64,000 nucleotides of DNA from NCBI GenBank assembly GCA_023515745.1, contig JALECJ010000002.1, forward strand, positions 124,001 through 188,000. The letters are read 5' to 3'. This DNA is from Amoeboaphelidium protococcarum (taxonomy: Eukaryota > Aphelidiomycota > Aphelidea). Each line of letters starts with the position of its first letter. Position 1 is the first letter of the stretch. The notes below the pieces were generated by a model that was not told the origin of the DNA, made no database searches, and worked only from the letters and a program-made list of their open reading frames with translations. This document shows positions 24,325 through 34,499 of the stretch, one piece after another. A program made the translations under genes and the position numbers.

Positions 24325-25152
24325 GTTGAGTGAAACGCGAAAGCGCCTCCTCGTCGCCTCTTCTCCATATAATAATTGACTTTGACATTGACAGCTTGAA
24401 ATATTGAAATATGATTAATAACAGTAGTTATTTTGGATACAGTTGTTTTCCATTGAGCCAGTTGGCTTCTTAGGATAGTCATCCTGCAGGTGTCCTCACT
24501 AGTCAGTTGCCTAGTGAACCACCGTCTAACAATCATCCCGGAGCCTCAGTCGGCTGATGTTGTTGAAGGTGGTAATATCAGATTCGCCGCTCCTTATGGA
24601 TATCAAATGAACTATGATTACTATCGCCATGTTGCCTTGGAATTTTTTTGTTTATAGTCAGTCGTATTCTATATGATTCGGATACCTCCATGCGCGAATC
24701 TTGTGGAACGAGCTTCCGAATTCACTAAACTTTGATGCTGCGTGAAAAGATCGTTGGTATTTGTAAGTAAAAAACGAAAAACTCATTACTAGTATATTTC
24801 ACTACAGAGTTGAAATCGTAGTTCACATCTAGGAATTTTTATGGAGCTCTTGGCTCTTAATTACCGTTATTACTTAAATTATTCTTAAGTAATTTAATAT
24901 AAAACTAGTGTGGGCGCGCGTTCCGCGCGCCGATGAAGTTTCACAGTTGTATAAGTTTCTTCTTAGTTTTTATTCTTTTTTTTTTCACTAAAAAAAGCGT
25001 TCTATAACATCATTGTACACATCATTACGAATTGTATCACTTGCAGAGAAGACTATATCTCCTGTGATGATCTTACGCTGGTAAATGAAACATGCAATTA
25101 GCATCATCCTTATATAAATGCTTCTTACAAAAATATGTAATTTCTTTATCAC
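24325..25152. other. Gap with element remnants and a GC hairpin
   Basis: No gene recognised. AT-rich apart from the GGCGCGC hairpin at 24913-24931. Part of it probably belongs to the decayed retroelement. Confidence 0.35.
24913..24931. repeat. Short GC hairpin
   Basis: GGCGCGC-GTTCC-GCGCGCC, a perfect 7-bp stem with a 5-nt loop inside AT-rich DNA. It could be a transcript 3'-end structure of the retroelement, but nothing proves it. Confidence 0.6.
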
Positions 25153-25315
25153 CAGTGGCGTATCTAGCGCTACGCAAGGGTACGCGCAGCGTACCCAAAA
25201 ATTTGAGATTAGACACTTTAATTAGCAAATTTTCTACCTGTTTCTAGATTATTGTTCGGATAAACTTTTTTAACGTGGTTTGCGTACCTGGAATTGAAAG
25301 CTAGTTACGCCACTG
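25153..25315. mobile_element. hAT-type MITE, 163 bp, with 8-bp target duplication
   Basis: Terminal inverted repeats CAGTGGCGTATCTAGC (25153-25168) and GCTAGTTACGCCACTG (25300-25315) match at 15 of 16 positions. Both sides are flanked by the identical octamer TTTATCAC (25145-25152 and 25316-25323). An 8-bp duplication and CAGTGGCG-type ends are characteristic of the hAT superfamily. No coding capacity, so a non-autonomous element. Confidence 0.93.
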
Positions 25316-25705
25316 TTTATCACTGTCGCACCTATCGCCGCCATTGTAATATCCACTGTCTCTGTCATATATACATATACACTGGTTTGTATACATCGCT
25401 ATTAACGCGTTTTGATTAATCTTTTAATATTTAGATGTTTAAATCTGAACCTTGGCTATAGGATGTAAAATATTTAAGTTGACTTAGTTTCATATAAGTG
25501 ATGTCATATAAGTGATGTTATAGGGTATTTTATTCTTATTTTTGGAGTTTATTTTTAGACATGTCTTCGAACTTAAATTACAAATTAAATAGAACTTCAC
25601 AATGCACAGCTAGCAAAGTTAAACGACTTAAATTGTAAAAGATTGTTCAAATTCCAATCATTCATTCATTCATTCATTACTACCGCATTGTTACCCATAT
25701 TCATT
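25316..25705. other. Intergenic, AT-rich, with ATTC microsatellite
   Basis: About five ATTC units lie near 25656-25677. No gene, RNA or further element was recognised. Confidence 0.4.
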
Positions 25706-26458
25706 TCATTTTCTCGCTCTCTTCCCTCTTTTCTTTGCAGTTTCATTCTTAGGCTCTTCATCATCAGATTGATCTTCGTCAGATTAATTACTCTTCTGCT
25801 TGCTATTTGGTGTAGTAAGCCAACTCAGCCCTACAGATTTTGATGATGACTGCACACTGCTGCTTGCAGTATTCACAACGTCCTCAATCTTCTTTGGCGG
25901 CTCCACGAACAGACTACAGCCATCCAGGCAAAGTTGATGACCGTTCCAGGATTCCAATTAACCTGACACGTTCAAAACGCGCTTTGGTTTGAATCCCTTG
26001 GAAGAAGTCAGTCCATCGTACCTCCTTGCAAGGTACTTGCAGGTCACTTCAACTTCCTTGTCATACTGATAGACCGAGACACCAACAACAACCTTGCCAT
26101 TATCACATTTGTTGATAGCACCAGTCAAAGTGACATTAGCAGCAGGAGCAAAGCTTTCAAATTAAGGGTCCACGGGATAGCACTGCGTCGTGTTGATCAT
26201 GAGATGCCCATTCTTATGAATAAGTTCGCCAGTAATGTAATACAATCCTCCAACTTCAGGAGTGTAGACGCAGAAGTCTCTGCCTGACGCGTTGTCTTTG
26301 GGCCAAATGGACAATGTCAGCTCAGTATCAGGTTTGGTGAATGCAAATGTAAATGCAGAGCATATCAGAGGAAATCCATACTCATACTACGAATTAGGAT
26401 CATTATTCTTGGACTTAGCCACAGTCTGAATGCCAACAATACCACTAAAGATTAACAT
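25706..26458 (-). CDS. Unrecognised protein with acidic/basic C-terminal tail
   Basis: 250 residues, ATG 26456-26458, TGA 25706-25708. The first ~175 residues look like a compact beta-rich domain with several Cys (FCVYTPEVGGLYYITGEL, NTTQCYPVDP, KVVVGVSVYQYDKEVEV). The last ~70 are Ser-rich, then acidic (SDEDQSDDEEPK), then basic (KKRGKRARK), as in many nuclear proteins. A short hydrophobic N-terminus (MLIFSGIVGI) is too weak to call a signal peptide. Base composition and Gln codon use match the housekeeping genes. It sits inside the mobile-element-rich stretch. I do not recognise the family. Confidence 0.6.
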
Positions 26459-27130
26459 TTGAAACAGCGGGGCTTATTGATTTGGTTGATCTAATTTTAG
26501 ATTTTCAACTTTGACTGATCGATGTGAAGAAGAAAGTGAAGTATATGATAGTCGCGCTTTTATAGTGGTGCTTTATATTTAGTTAAATTGTGGTAGTCTG
26601 ATTTAGTATCTCAATACTTTGATGCGATTTGTTGTCAATATATGTAATTTGTTTAGTGCCGCGTTTAGTAAAATGTACTCCTGATTTGGAAATTTCCGAG
26701 CCTGATTCGGTAATTTTTCATTTTTTTAGTGGTACAAAATCTTTTTATATAGTTGAAATCACGAGCCAATCAGATCTCTGTTCTTACAGTAATGCAGCGT
26801 ATGAGCGATATGTCAACGGATTCAAGAGGAGGTACTAGTGAAGCAAGAGGGTCGCTTAAAGCAAAAAAAAATTGATGGCTTGGATGATGTTTTGAAGCAA
26901 ACTGATGTAATGATGCAAGTCGGACGTATGAAGGCTCTGGATTCTGAATCAGACGCGCCTGATGACGGTTGTGAAGCGGGTTCGGAAGCCGGCAAACGCG
27001 GAACCTGGTACCTATAATGAGTGATGATGAGCACGAAGATGTTGCAGCTCTTCAACAGCTTCGTTAAAAGTTGTCTTCAAGGATCCTCCCGAAAAACTAA
27101 ACTTTATTGATGGACTAATCTTGGGTAGAT
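26459..27130. other. Gap with a broken coding fragment
   Basis: Contains the frameshifted fragment at 26792-27027. No intact gene is seen elsewhere in this stretch. Confidence 0.35.
26792..27027 (+). pseudogene. Frameshifted coding fragment, unrecognised
   Basis: ATG 26792 opens MQRMSDMSTDSRGGTSEARG and hits TGA after a run of nine A. With one A fewer the frame goes on as IDGLDDVLKQTDVMMQVG, then acidic SESDAPDD, to a TGA near 27027. The charged, low-complexity text could be a gene end or start copied by an element. Function unknown. Confidence 0.3.
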
Positions 27131-27376
27131 TGCAGTTATGGGCCCCCCCTCCGGTGTCGCGAGAAGACAAAATTAAGCACGAGAGCGCACATATCTTACA
27201 GAAGGGCGTTGGTATGTGCGCAGACCATCACAGTCTTACCATATCTACAATTAGAAGGGTGGGGAGGGGGAAGAGGAGAAGGGGGGGGGGTAGATAGTGG
27301 TCATTGTGTGATGATTTGGACCTCGTTCTTTCCGTGCGTAAAGGTGAAACGGTCGGAGGGGGGGGCCATAACTGCA
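27131..27376. mobile_element. Short GC-rich inverted-repeat element
   Basis: TGCAGTTATGG followed by a run of C and CTCCG at 27131-27152 is mirrored by CGGAG, a run of G and CCATAACTGCA at 27354-27376. The 246-bp body has long G and A/G tracts (near 27270-27295) unlike its surroundings. No target duplication was evident. It fits a non-autonomous DNA transposon (MITE) of unknown family. Confidence 0.55.
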
Positions 27377-27616
27377 AGTGTCCCCTAATCTTCCAATGCG
27401 GGGACATTATATCTCTTGCTTTACATCTAAACGATTAATGGGAGATATGAAACACGGGTGCTTCACTTCGCCATTGAAAATTGAACAACAAGTTAAGTGG
27501 ATTTCTGTTGTATTTGGTTTTTTAAAGAACAGTATAAGAAAGTGAAGTGAATATGAGATATAACAAGTACATTTACAGTTGTTTCAACTCTTGTGTGATA
27601 AAGAGAGCGAATTAGT

Positions 27617-27648
27617 GGGCTGAAACCGTGTTGTCGCGGTTTCAGCCC
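27617..27648. repeat. Perfect 12-bp hairpin
   Basis: GGGCTGAAACCG, an 8-nt loop, then CGGTTTCAGCCC. It could be the tip of a palindromic MITE or a transcript structure. Confidence 0.7.
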
Positions 27649-27670
27649 AACAGGTTTTAGCGTTTCACTT

Positions 27671-28810
27671 TTAATTGCATTCTCGCGTGTAAAATGCACG
27701 AGAATTTTTTCGTGAATTCCACTATTTTCTGAAACGACATCTTTGTAAGGTTGTTGCTTAACGGGAAATAGTGATTTATGAATATATTAGTTCAACTATG
27801 TTCACTTCTTTAATGAGATGTAGCCGATGAACTCGAGTCGAGCGAACGCGTGCTGACTCACCGATATCACATGATGTCGGTGGCGTCAAGCTACTTCACT
27901 ATTACCCAACAATCTTTAATCTGAAACGAACTTGATATGGAGGTTCTCTTTAACTCATTCTTTCTTCATGAAGCATTTTATAACACTATAAGCATAAAGA
28001 AGAGCCAGTTCAAAGACATTTATAAACTAGACATCTAAGATTACAGACCAGGATTAGTCCAGGGATTTAGTTATCCATTCCTCTTTGAAATGTACGCGCC
28101 TTGTTTCATGATGTTATTCATTCCCTTAATATAAAATTGCTGTATAAAGTATAATGAGACGTGAACTTTTCTGATATTGTCCGCAGAAGTTCCATACACA
28201 TTCTAGGACACAACATACTGTATTCCTGACTTCTATTACATCCCTCTAGCAGCAGGGTTTCAGAAAATCGCTGTCTAATGATGAAGTGATAATACGGTAC
28301 ATTTAATGCTTTAGACATCGCAAACGCGTCTTCAATTGACATTCACACTTAATTGTCTCAGGCTTACAGATTTAGCTACAGTATTGACGTTATGAATATA
28401 ATGTTTAAAGAGACTTTCACCAGATCAAATATGGGTGCAGTAATTCATTATAAACGTAGAAAAAGTTGACAAGCGCTACCGACACGTACAGCGATAAGTA
28501 GGCCGTTGCCTTATTGAGTTACTTCGATACGTTGAGACTTAGTGTTCTTAGTTCTACTAAGCACATTATTATAGAACTTTCTAATTATGCATATTGCATT
28601 GATGTGATTAGTAAAGGAAATGGATAGAAGGGGATGAACAATGTGGAGACAAGTCGCACCACTCAAATTTCAGTACAATGAATAAGCACATGCAAACTAG
28701 GCAATGAGTAACTAAATCTTTTACAGATTGACATGATTTAATACAAACCAATGTTTCCGTTCCCTTCAAAATTTCGTGTGCATTTTACACGCCATTGAGT
28801 CTGCAATTAA
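27671..28810. repeat. Pair of related inverted segments 1.1 kb apart
   Basis: TTAATTGCATTCTCGCGTGT with AAAATGCACGAGAATTTT at 27671-27710 resembles the reverse complement of 28768-28810, which shares TTAATTGCA and GCGTGTAAAATGCAC. They may be two copies of one element or the ends of a decayed one. Confidence 0.4.
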
Positions 28811-29080
28811 CTCGTAATTGCACTGTCAGAAAATGTGCGATAGCGGAAAATCAAAATCATTGTTGCGCAGTAAGTTCAATTAATACTCATACATTCGTAT
28901 TAATTTGCTGAATGTAATATCCCTCACAAGCTCGTGAAATTACATTGTTCTAATTACCCTCACTTCGTTCGTGCAATATATTTGACAACAACAACACTCA
29001 CTTCGTTCGTGTCATTGTTGTTTTAGAAAAAGGTGGCGCAACAATGGAATTTTCCGGCAATCGCACTCTGACGAGTGCAA
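28802..29080. repeat. Cluster of nested hairpins and direct repeats
   Basis: TGCAATTA-ACTCG-TAATTGCA (28802-28822), CATTGTTGCGC at 28858-28868 mirrored by GCGCAACAATG at 29036-29046, two direct copies of CTCACTTCGTTCGTG (28959-28973 and 28997-29011), and GCACTC-TGAC-GAGTGC near 29063-29078. The density of palindromes suggests a fold-back type element. Confidence 0.6.
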
Positions 29081-29181
29081 TTACCTATACTAATTCTAAT
29101 GAAAATAGAGGAATTATCTGACAAGCCAAAACCAAAACCAACTTTAGTTCATTGAATAGTATATAAGAAACAAGGGGACAG

Positions 29182-29721
29182 GTGGAGAACACGGCCGACC
29201 GTTTCAAACACGAATCACTCCATGTTGTTTTCAACTCTCTTTAATCTTTATACAACATCCTTTGCAGGTACAATGCATATTATTACACTGATTAAAAATA
29301 TATTTCTCCATGACTAATTGCATGTCATTAAATAATTACAAAACTTGGGGCTGCTTCCAAAACGTGTAGTATGTGTTTGTGGCCACTAATGCTCGCGTAA
29401 GCAGAGCTGAAACTTGACAAGAAGACCGTTATTGACTGATACAACTTTTTAGAGAGGTAAACGCGTACATTAACTGATTTACATAATTGTAATGTACTGT
29501 AGATATGCGTGAATGCGTTGGATGAGAATGACGAAGCCACAAAACTTCGAGGGCCTGGAAGAGTAGTAGCAATCGATGAAGCTAAGTTTGCCAAACGCAG
29601 GTACCCAGATAGAGTTTACAACGCCAATAATAATGTGATGAATGATTAATCTATGTTTGATCTCTTGTTTTCTCCTCGCGCGCTTTGATGGGAGAAACGG
29701 CCGGTCGGCCGTGTTCTCCAC
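29182..29721. mobile_element. Decayed Merlin-type DNA transposon
   Basis: GTGGAGAACACGGCCGACC then GTTTC at 29182-29205 is mirrored at 29694-29721 (GAAACGGCCGGTCGGCC, then GTGTTCTCCAC). Between them on the plus strand is a transposase fragment of the ISXO2/IS1595 type, the family used by eukaryotic Merlin elements. The arms are 540 bp apart, far shorter than a full element, so the internal part is largely deleted. No target duplication was found, so the true ends may lie elsewhere. Confidence 0.65.
29371..29688 (+). pseudogene. Merlin (ISXO2-like) transposase fragment
   Basis: The frame reads LMLAQAELKLDKKTVID, then TGA (29437-29439) where this family has Trp before YNF, then CVNALDENDEATK, and GPGRVVAIDEAKFAKRRY at 29551-29604. 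That last block is the strand with the first catalytic Asp (VAIDEAKF) of the ISXO2 DDE domain. The rest of the catalytic domain is missing; the frame ends at TGA 29686-29688. Nonfunctional. Confidence 0.7.
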
Positions 29722-29876
29722 TCTACCCGAAACAAGACTAAGAGGACCCCAAGGTCCAGCCGGTCCGGTCTTGGTCTCAAAAAAGGTATGTATTTAGATA
29801 AGGGTAGGAAATCCATCTTATTAAAGTAGTGCATATAGCGAGAGTCGCTCAGTTTACTATGTTTGACTCAATAGTT

Positions 29877-31040
29877 TCAGGTCAATTGTTTTTAAATTTT
29901 TTTATTGCCTATAAGTTTCTGCCTTTTTAAGGCCTTAGTATCTTCCCCACAGAGCGATCCGACGGACTCGGTGCCGTCATTTAGAAGTGTGAAGCCTTAC
30001 TATCTCTGGTCCTCGTTAATTTCGATTTCGATATTAAAATCGACTGGAAACACATGCCCATCGCTGATAACAAAACATAAGCCTTCAGATGGCCCCCTGC
30101 GGAATCGTTCTCGTTACGCACCTTCGACGAATACGATGTGTGAATTTTTCTCCTTGAATTTATCAAGTTAAGGAATTAATTGTCCCTCCACTACAAATCT
30201 CGGAATCACAATCAATGATTTACCGCCCACTATTTTGAGAATATCTTCCAGCTCTAAACCAAGATGACCAGCAATGTTATATCTCGAATAAACGGCCTAA
30301 TACTGGAAAATAGCCCCCCAACACGTCCCTGCTATGTCAACTCTCAGACTTATGAGTAGAAGCCTAGCCGCAAGCGTAATAGACACTGCAAGATCAATGA
30401 CCTTTTCCTCGGCCTTAGTCTTTAGTAATGTAGATAAACCACCATAAGGAGAGAGAGTGCAGCAAACATACGTCATCAATTGTGTGAGCTGATTACTAGG
30501 CACCGTATCAGAAGTTCCTCCGCATCTATTGAGAGAGTGGTGCATTTTGCAGGTCCAGATTAGGGCTTGGCGTTTGAATGCAGGTGGGAAGTCATCAATA
30601 TCCGTCTGGAAGTATACTGCATCACCGTAACGCATATCAGCATTATTTTCTAATGATCTATACTTCGTAACTTAGATGACGCGATCACAGAGAGCCAACA
30701 CAATCTTTACAGTAAGCTCACCTTCATTGAAATGAGGGATGTTTGTGTCCAGAAATTTATCTATTTCTTCGAGTGACTCAGACAAACTAGTTGGTGCTAT
30801 CTCTTGCTTTGCTAGCTGCTTTTCAAATTCTTCAAACCCATTGCAAGTTGTCTAATATTCAATTATCTCGTTTTCAAAATTAGTGCATTCATAACCCTCC
30901 GAAGTTTTGAGAATGGTTGGCTGAACAGCAGCAGGGACTGTGACCTCTTCATCTTGGTGACCTTCAATGCGGAGTTTGAGACCATTGTAGTAAGATACAC
31001 CATTTAAGACTATAATTCCCATTTTTTGATTTTCAGACAT
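29877..31040 (-). CDS. Unrecognised 387-residue protein
   Basis: ATG 31038-31040, TGA 29877-29879, one continuous frame with TAA/TAG Gln at several places. The middle (about residues 145-260) is helical and hydrophobic with Cys (ALIWTCKMHHSLNRCGG, LAVSITLAARLLLISL). The C-terminal third looks like alternating strands (SLIVIPRFVVEGQLIP, LCFVISDGHVFPVDF). There is no signal peptide and no convincing membrane helix. It does not match a family I know; it sits at the right edge of the mobile-element-rich island and could be lineage-specific. Length divisibility and TGA closure support a real gene. Confidence 0.6.
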
Positions 31041-31391
31041 TTATTTAAACAGTAGATTGTTCATTCCTATTTCATTCAGAATATATTCTTTAGTTGGAAT
31101 TTCAGGTAAAAATGTGATGGTCACAACATGTGAATTTGTTCTCAAGCAGGAAGAAAGTCGTTGTTTGTAGGGGTTATAGTTCTGTCGCTATCATATTCAA
31201 ACTCCATTATTAGTTTACAATGTAGGCACTGGTGGCCAACGCGAAACTATACTTTGTCAAGTATTTGTTAGAGATCTTTAGAGGATACTTTGAATAACTG
31301 GTAAGCGATTGTGAGATAACACATAGAGTTTGTGGAATGGCGCGTTGTGGCGATATCAAATTCGCCATACGATGAATCCTCTAATAGCACA
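31041..31391. other. Region upstream of two divergent unrecognised genes
   Basis: 351 bases. The frame of the next plus-strand gene stays open back to about 31132 but has no ATG there. Nothing else was recognised. Confidence 0.35.
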
Positions 31392-31781
31392 ATGGAGGCT
31401 GATGCTGTGGCATTTTCATCTGGTGGTGATACCGCAACGCGTTAGAGATAGCGCTATGTGACTCCTGTGGCAGAAGCTGTTAATGCATTCATTGGCGAAG
31501 TGGCGAAGGTCAATGGTGACACACGTCTTGTCCCACCAACTCCACTCTCTGAAGTTTTTCCAGTGTTTGTTAGATAGAGGAGATAATACTCTTCTGTTGC
31601 TGTTGGAAGAGAAGAATCTGTTACGCCAGATCGATCTTTCGAAGTTATTCTATATTAGCCGACAAGAGACTCATCCCCACCTGCTCCTCTCCTTCCATCC
31701 GCTACTCCACCGCCTGCTCCTCTAGCGCCATTTGAAGACCACTGTACTCTTTCAGCGCCGCCAATTTTGTTTGTACCATGA
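31392..31781 (+). CDS. Small Pro-rich protein, unrecognised
   Basis: 129 residues, ATG 31392-31394, TGA 31779-31781. The N-terminal half is mixed alpha/beta (RYVTPVAEAVNAFIGEVAKV); the C-terminal half is Pro/Ala-rich (DSSPPAPLLPSATPPPAPL). Gln residues come from TAG/TAA. The upstream frame stays open for a further ~260 bases without an ATG, so a 5' exon cannot be excluded. No family recognised. Confidence 0.45.
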
Positions 31782-31966
31782 ACGAGAAATAAGCTGACTT
31801 AAATGGGACAAAGCGCTTTAATGGAAAATATTCTACCCCGCCCTAAGCCGCAGGTGTTGAAATTCATAAGATGTGCAATCTGTAGAGAAGAACTTGAGGC
31901 ATTTTATTCCAACTCAAAAAATCGAAATAGCGTAAATTTAATGTGGATATTCGGCAAAGTTAAATT

Positions 31967-34249
31967 TCAATCATCACCAATAGAGAAAGCCTCCTCTGGA
32001 GTTCCATTCACAACTTTCTGCTCCCTCTTGGTGTCATTCTTGAGACTTATACTCGAGTATATAGCTTCTACATTCTCCAACTCTGCACACGCAATCAGCA
32101 ATCTGTCAGACAGGCCATTCTCATATACTACAACATCTCGATCGGTATAATCCAGCAACTAAGGTTTCAAAGTCAATGCTTTAGAATGCAAATCTTTCAG
32201 CTGATCCATTATCTAATCAGCTTTAGAAAAGGCATCCGCAATGGAAGAACCTTACTGTTGCATATACTTTGATGTGATAGCCTTAAAATCTTTAGCCAAC
32301 TAACGCGCTTTATCAATATCAGACTGAATCTGATCCAGAGTCAAAGTCGGATCTTTAATCTGTGACTATTCAACAACATCAGCTCTCTTGATCTGCGCAA
32401 CACCAGCTTTCACTTTCATGGAATCTATCTTTGCATTTTTATCGCAGATATTCTAAATATCATTAATCATCGCCAGTATTTACTTTGCCAAAGCGGCTCG
32501 CTCTGATTAGTTATTAACATTACCAACTAGTTACTATGCTCTTTTAACATCTGCAGGATCAAGTAAGAATACCTGTTGAACAGTAGTGTTGAGCTTCAGA
32601 GAGGCGTAGATTGCCATGAATGCAGACATTGCCAGTTCCTATGCAGTAGGAATCTGTTAATCCCAATTGTCGTTACGCACCTGCGAATCACCACGCTAAG
32701 TTTTACCTACACCATCTGGCTCTACAATTTTCTCAATCTAGTCCATAGTTCTTGCTAAACCTTGGCCAAAGAATTTCAACGCCTATGATCCAAACTTTTA
32801 ACCATAAGACATGATATTCTGAGGAATGTTGACATAATTGGCCAGTAGGGGATTAATTGCTGCCTCATTACCCAGTAGAGAGACGACTCGCAAGGATTTG
32901 TTTTCAGCTAGAGCCTCGGCTATGGAGATGGCGCCCTCAGCTGTAAGTCCAACATTCTCGAGGTATAAAGTATGAAGTGAACGATTAGTAACAAGTCCCT
33001 ATTTAAACGACTACGCACCCGCGGGATCCAAGAATAGACTAGAGTTATTAGATAGATCCAAAAGAGTCAGACTCAAGTTGGTAGATAAGAATTAACTGAT
33101 GGCCGGAAGTGAATGAGATTTAAGACCATTATTAGCTAGAGACAATTCATGAAGAGTCCCATCAGATATACAATCTTTGAAAATAGAGTCTAACTAAGCC
33201 ATTCCCAGATAGTTCTCAGCCAGATCAAGTTTTGTCAGTTTATTAGCACCAAAAAGTGTACCAACAGGTCCACTCTGATCGATGCTATTATTTCTCAAAG
33301 ATAGCACTCGTACATTAGATAAACTTATCCCGCCAACGAGCTTTTACAGAATATCAGAACTTATGGAGCATCCATCCAATCTCAACACTTCAATACATCC
33401 AAATTTAGAATTCTATACCAAAGCATCACGGAGAAGTAATGCAAATGCAGTATCAATTTAATTCTGACTCAGATCTATATACCTGCAACTCTGTGATGTT
33501 GATATGTACTTGGCTATGGACTTGTGACCAGTAAACGACACTCCAGTCATTTGCGATAGACTGAACCAAGGCAGAGTGTCCATAGTAAGTATCGCCTGAA
33601 TTAAAGATGCTAGAGCCTGATCGGAAAATGTGCAGCTATGCAATCTCAACTTTCGCACTTTAAACGCCAAAATTATGAAATCACAAAATGTTTCCACTAC
33701 CCGCTTATCTATAAACTAAACTCTTTCCAGTTGAATAGTCGAAATCTGATTACGCCTCTACTCCAACTGCGATTATTATTAAAGTTCAATACTCTACTGC
33801 AACTATTTCACAAGCTAAGGAATAGGCTGAATACCGAAATTGCGACAATCTCTCTCATAAAGTCTCAATAGTTCATTAGCAGAGTATGGAACTTTACCAA
33901 ACATTTACTTTCTAAATTATGATAACTCATCTGAAATATAATGTTACTTTTCAACCACTTCCGCTTTGGCAATACCAGACTTATTGATGTTATCCCCATT
34001 ATCGGCACTATGTGCATCCGGGACCATCTTGTTGGAACTAGATTATAAACTAGTCTACGATTAAGACTCATCTGCTTTGTCAGAGTGTTTAACATTAGGA
34101 AAGTCTTGGTCCTATATATCCTCACTTTCTTTGCTCTATAATTATTACAAATCATCTCCAGCAGTATCAAGAAGCCCAGATGCACCAAACTCTCCTTCCA
34201 AAGCATCCAAGAACGCATCAACATCCTCCCTTTAATTCTAATCTTGCAT
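31967..34249 (-). CDS. Leucine-rich-repeat (RNI-like) protein with helical C-terminus
   Basis: 760 residues, ATG 34247-34249, TGA 31967-31969. An acidic, Gln-rich N-terminus (~160 residues) is followed by helices, then ribonuclease-inhibitor-type LRRs: VRKLRLHSCTFSDQALASLI, VRVLSLRNNSIDQSGPVG, NKLTKLDLAENYLGMA, LHTLYLENVGLTAEGAISIA. A ~200-residue helical, probably coiled-coil end follows (VAQIKRADVVEQSQIKDPTL). The LRR type is that of RanGAP, CARMIL and many fungal RNI proteins; no RanGAP arginine finger or CARMIL capping motif was picked out. It is probably a cytosolic scaffold (inference). Confidence 0.7.
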
Positions 34250-34499
34250 ACTGATATGAGATTAGATGCTATATGCCACACTAAAATTAGACAGACTTAT
34301 GGTAGCTATAGTCTTAAAGGGAACGAATGAATAAATAACACAAGGGAGCAATCACTAGAGACAGACAAAAGATTTAAACGTTTCGCGTTGAAATGACGAA
34401 GAAAAAGTATCTAGAGGATATACTGTATACCGTTAATTTACAGCAAGAGACCTTGAAATCAAAAATAATCTTGAAGAACAGAAGATAAATTGTAGTATT

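Larger units (their letters stand above)
27377..29181. other. Gene-poor, repeat-rich gap
   Basis: No conserved gene was found in 1.8 kb. It holds the hairpin at 27617, an inverted repeat pair at 27671/28768 and the hairpin cluster at 28802-29080. A 74-codon ATG-to-TGA frame on the minus strand (28118-28342) lacks recognisable motifs and TAA/TAG codons and may be chance. Confidence 0.4.

Noticed and set aside
28118-28342. 74-codon minus-strand frame
   Set aside because: Begins right after a stop, has no recognisable domain and lies in a repeat-rich gap. Kept only as a note.
29479-29721. 80-codon minus-strand frame in the Merlin region
   Set aside because: Antisense to the transposase fragment, whose IDEAKF motif lies on the plus strand.
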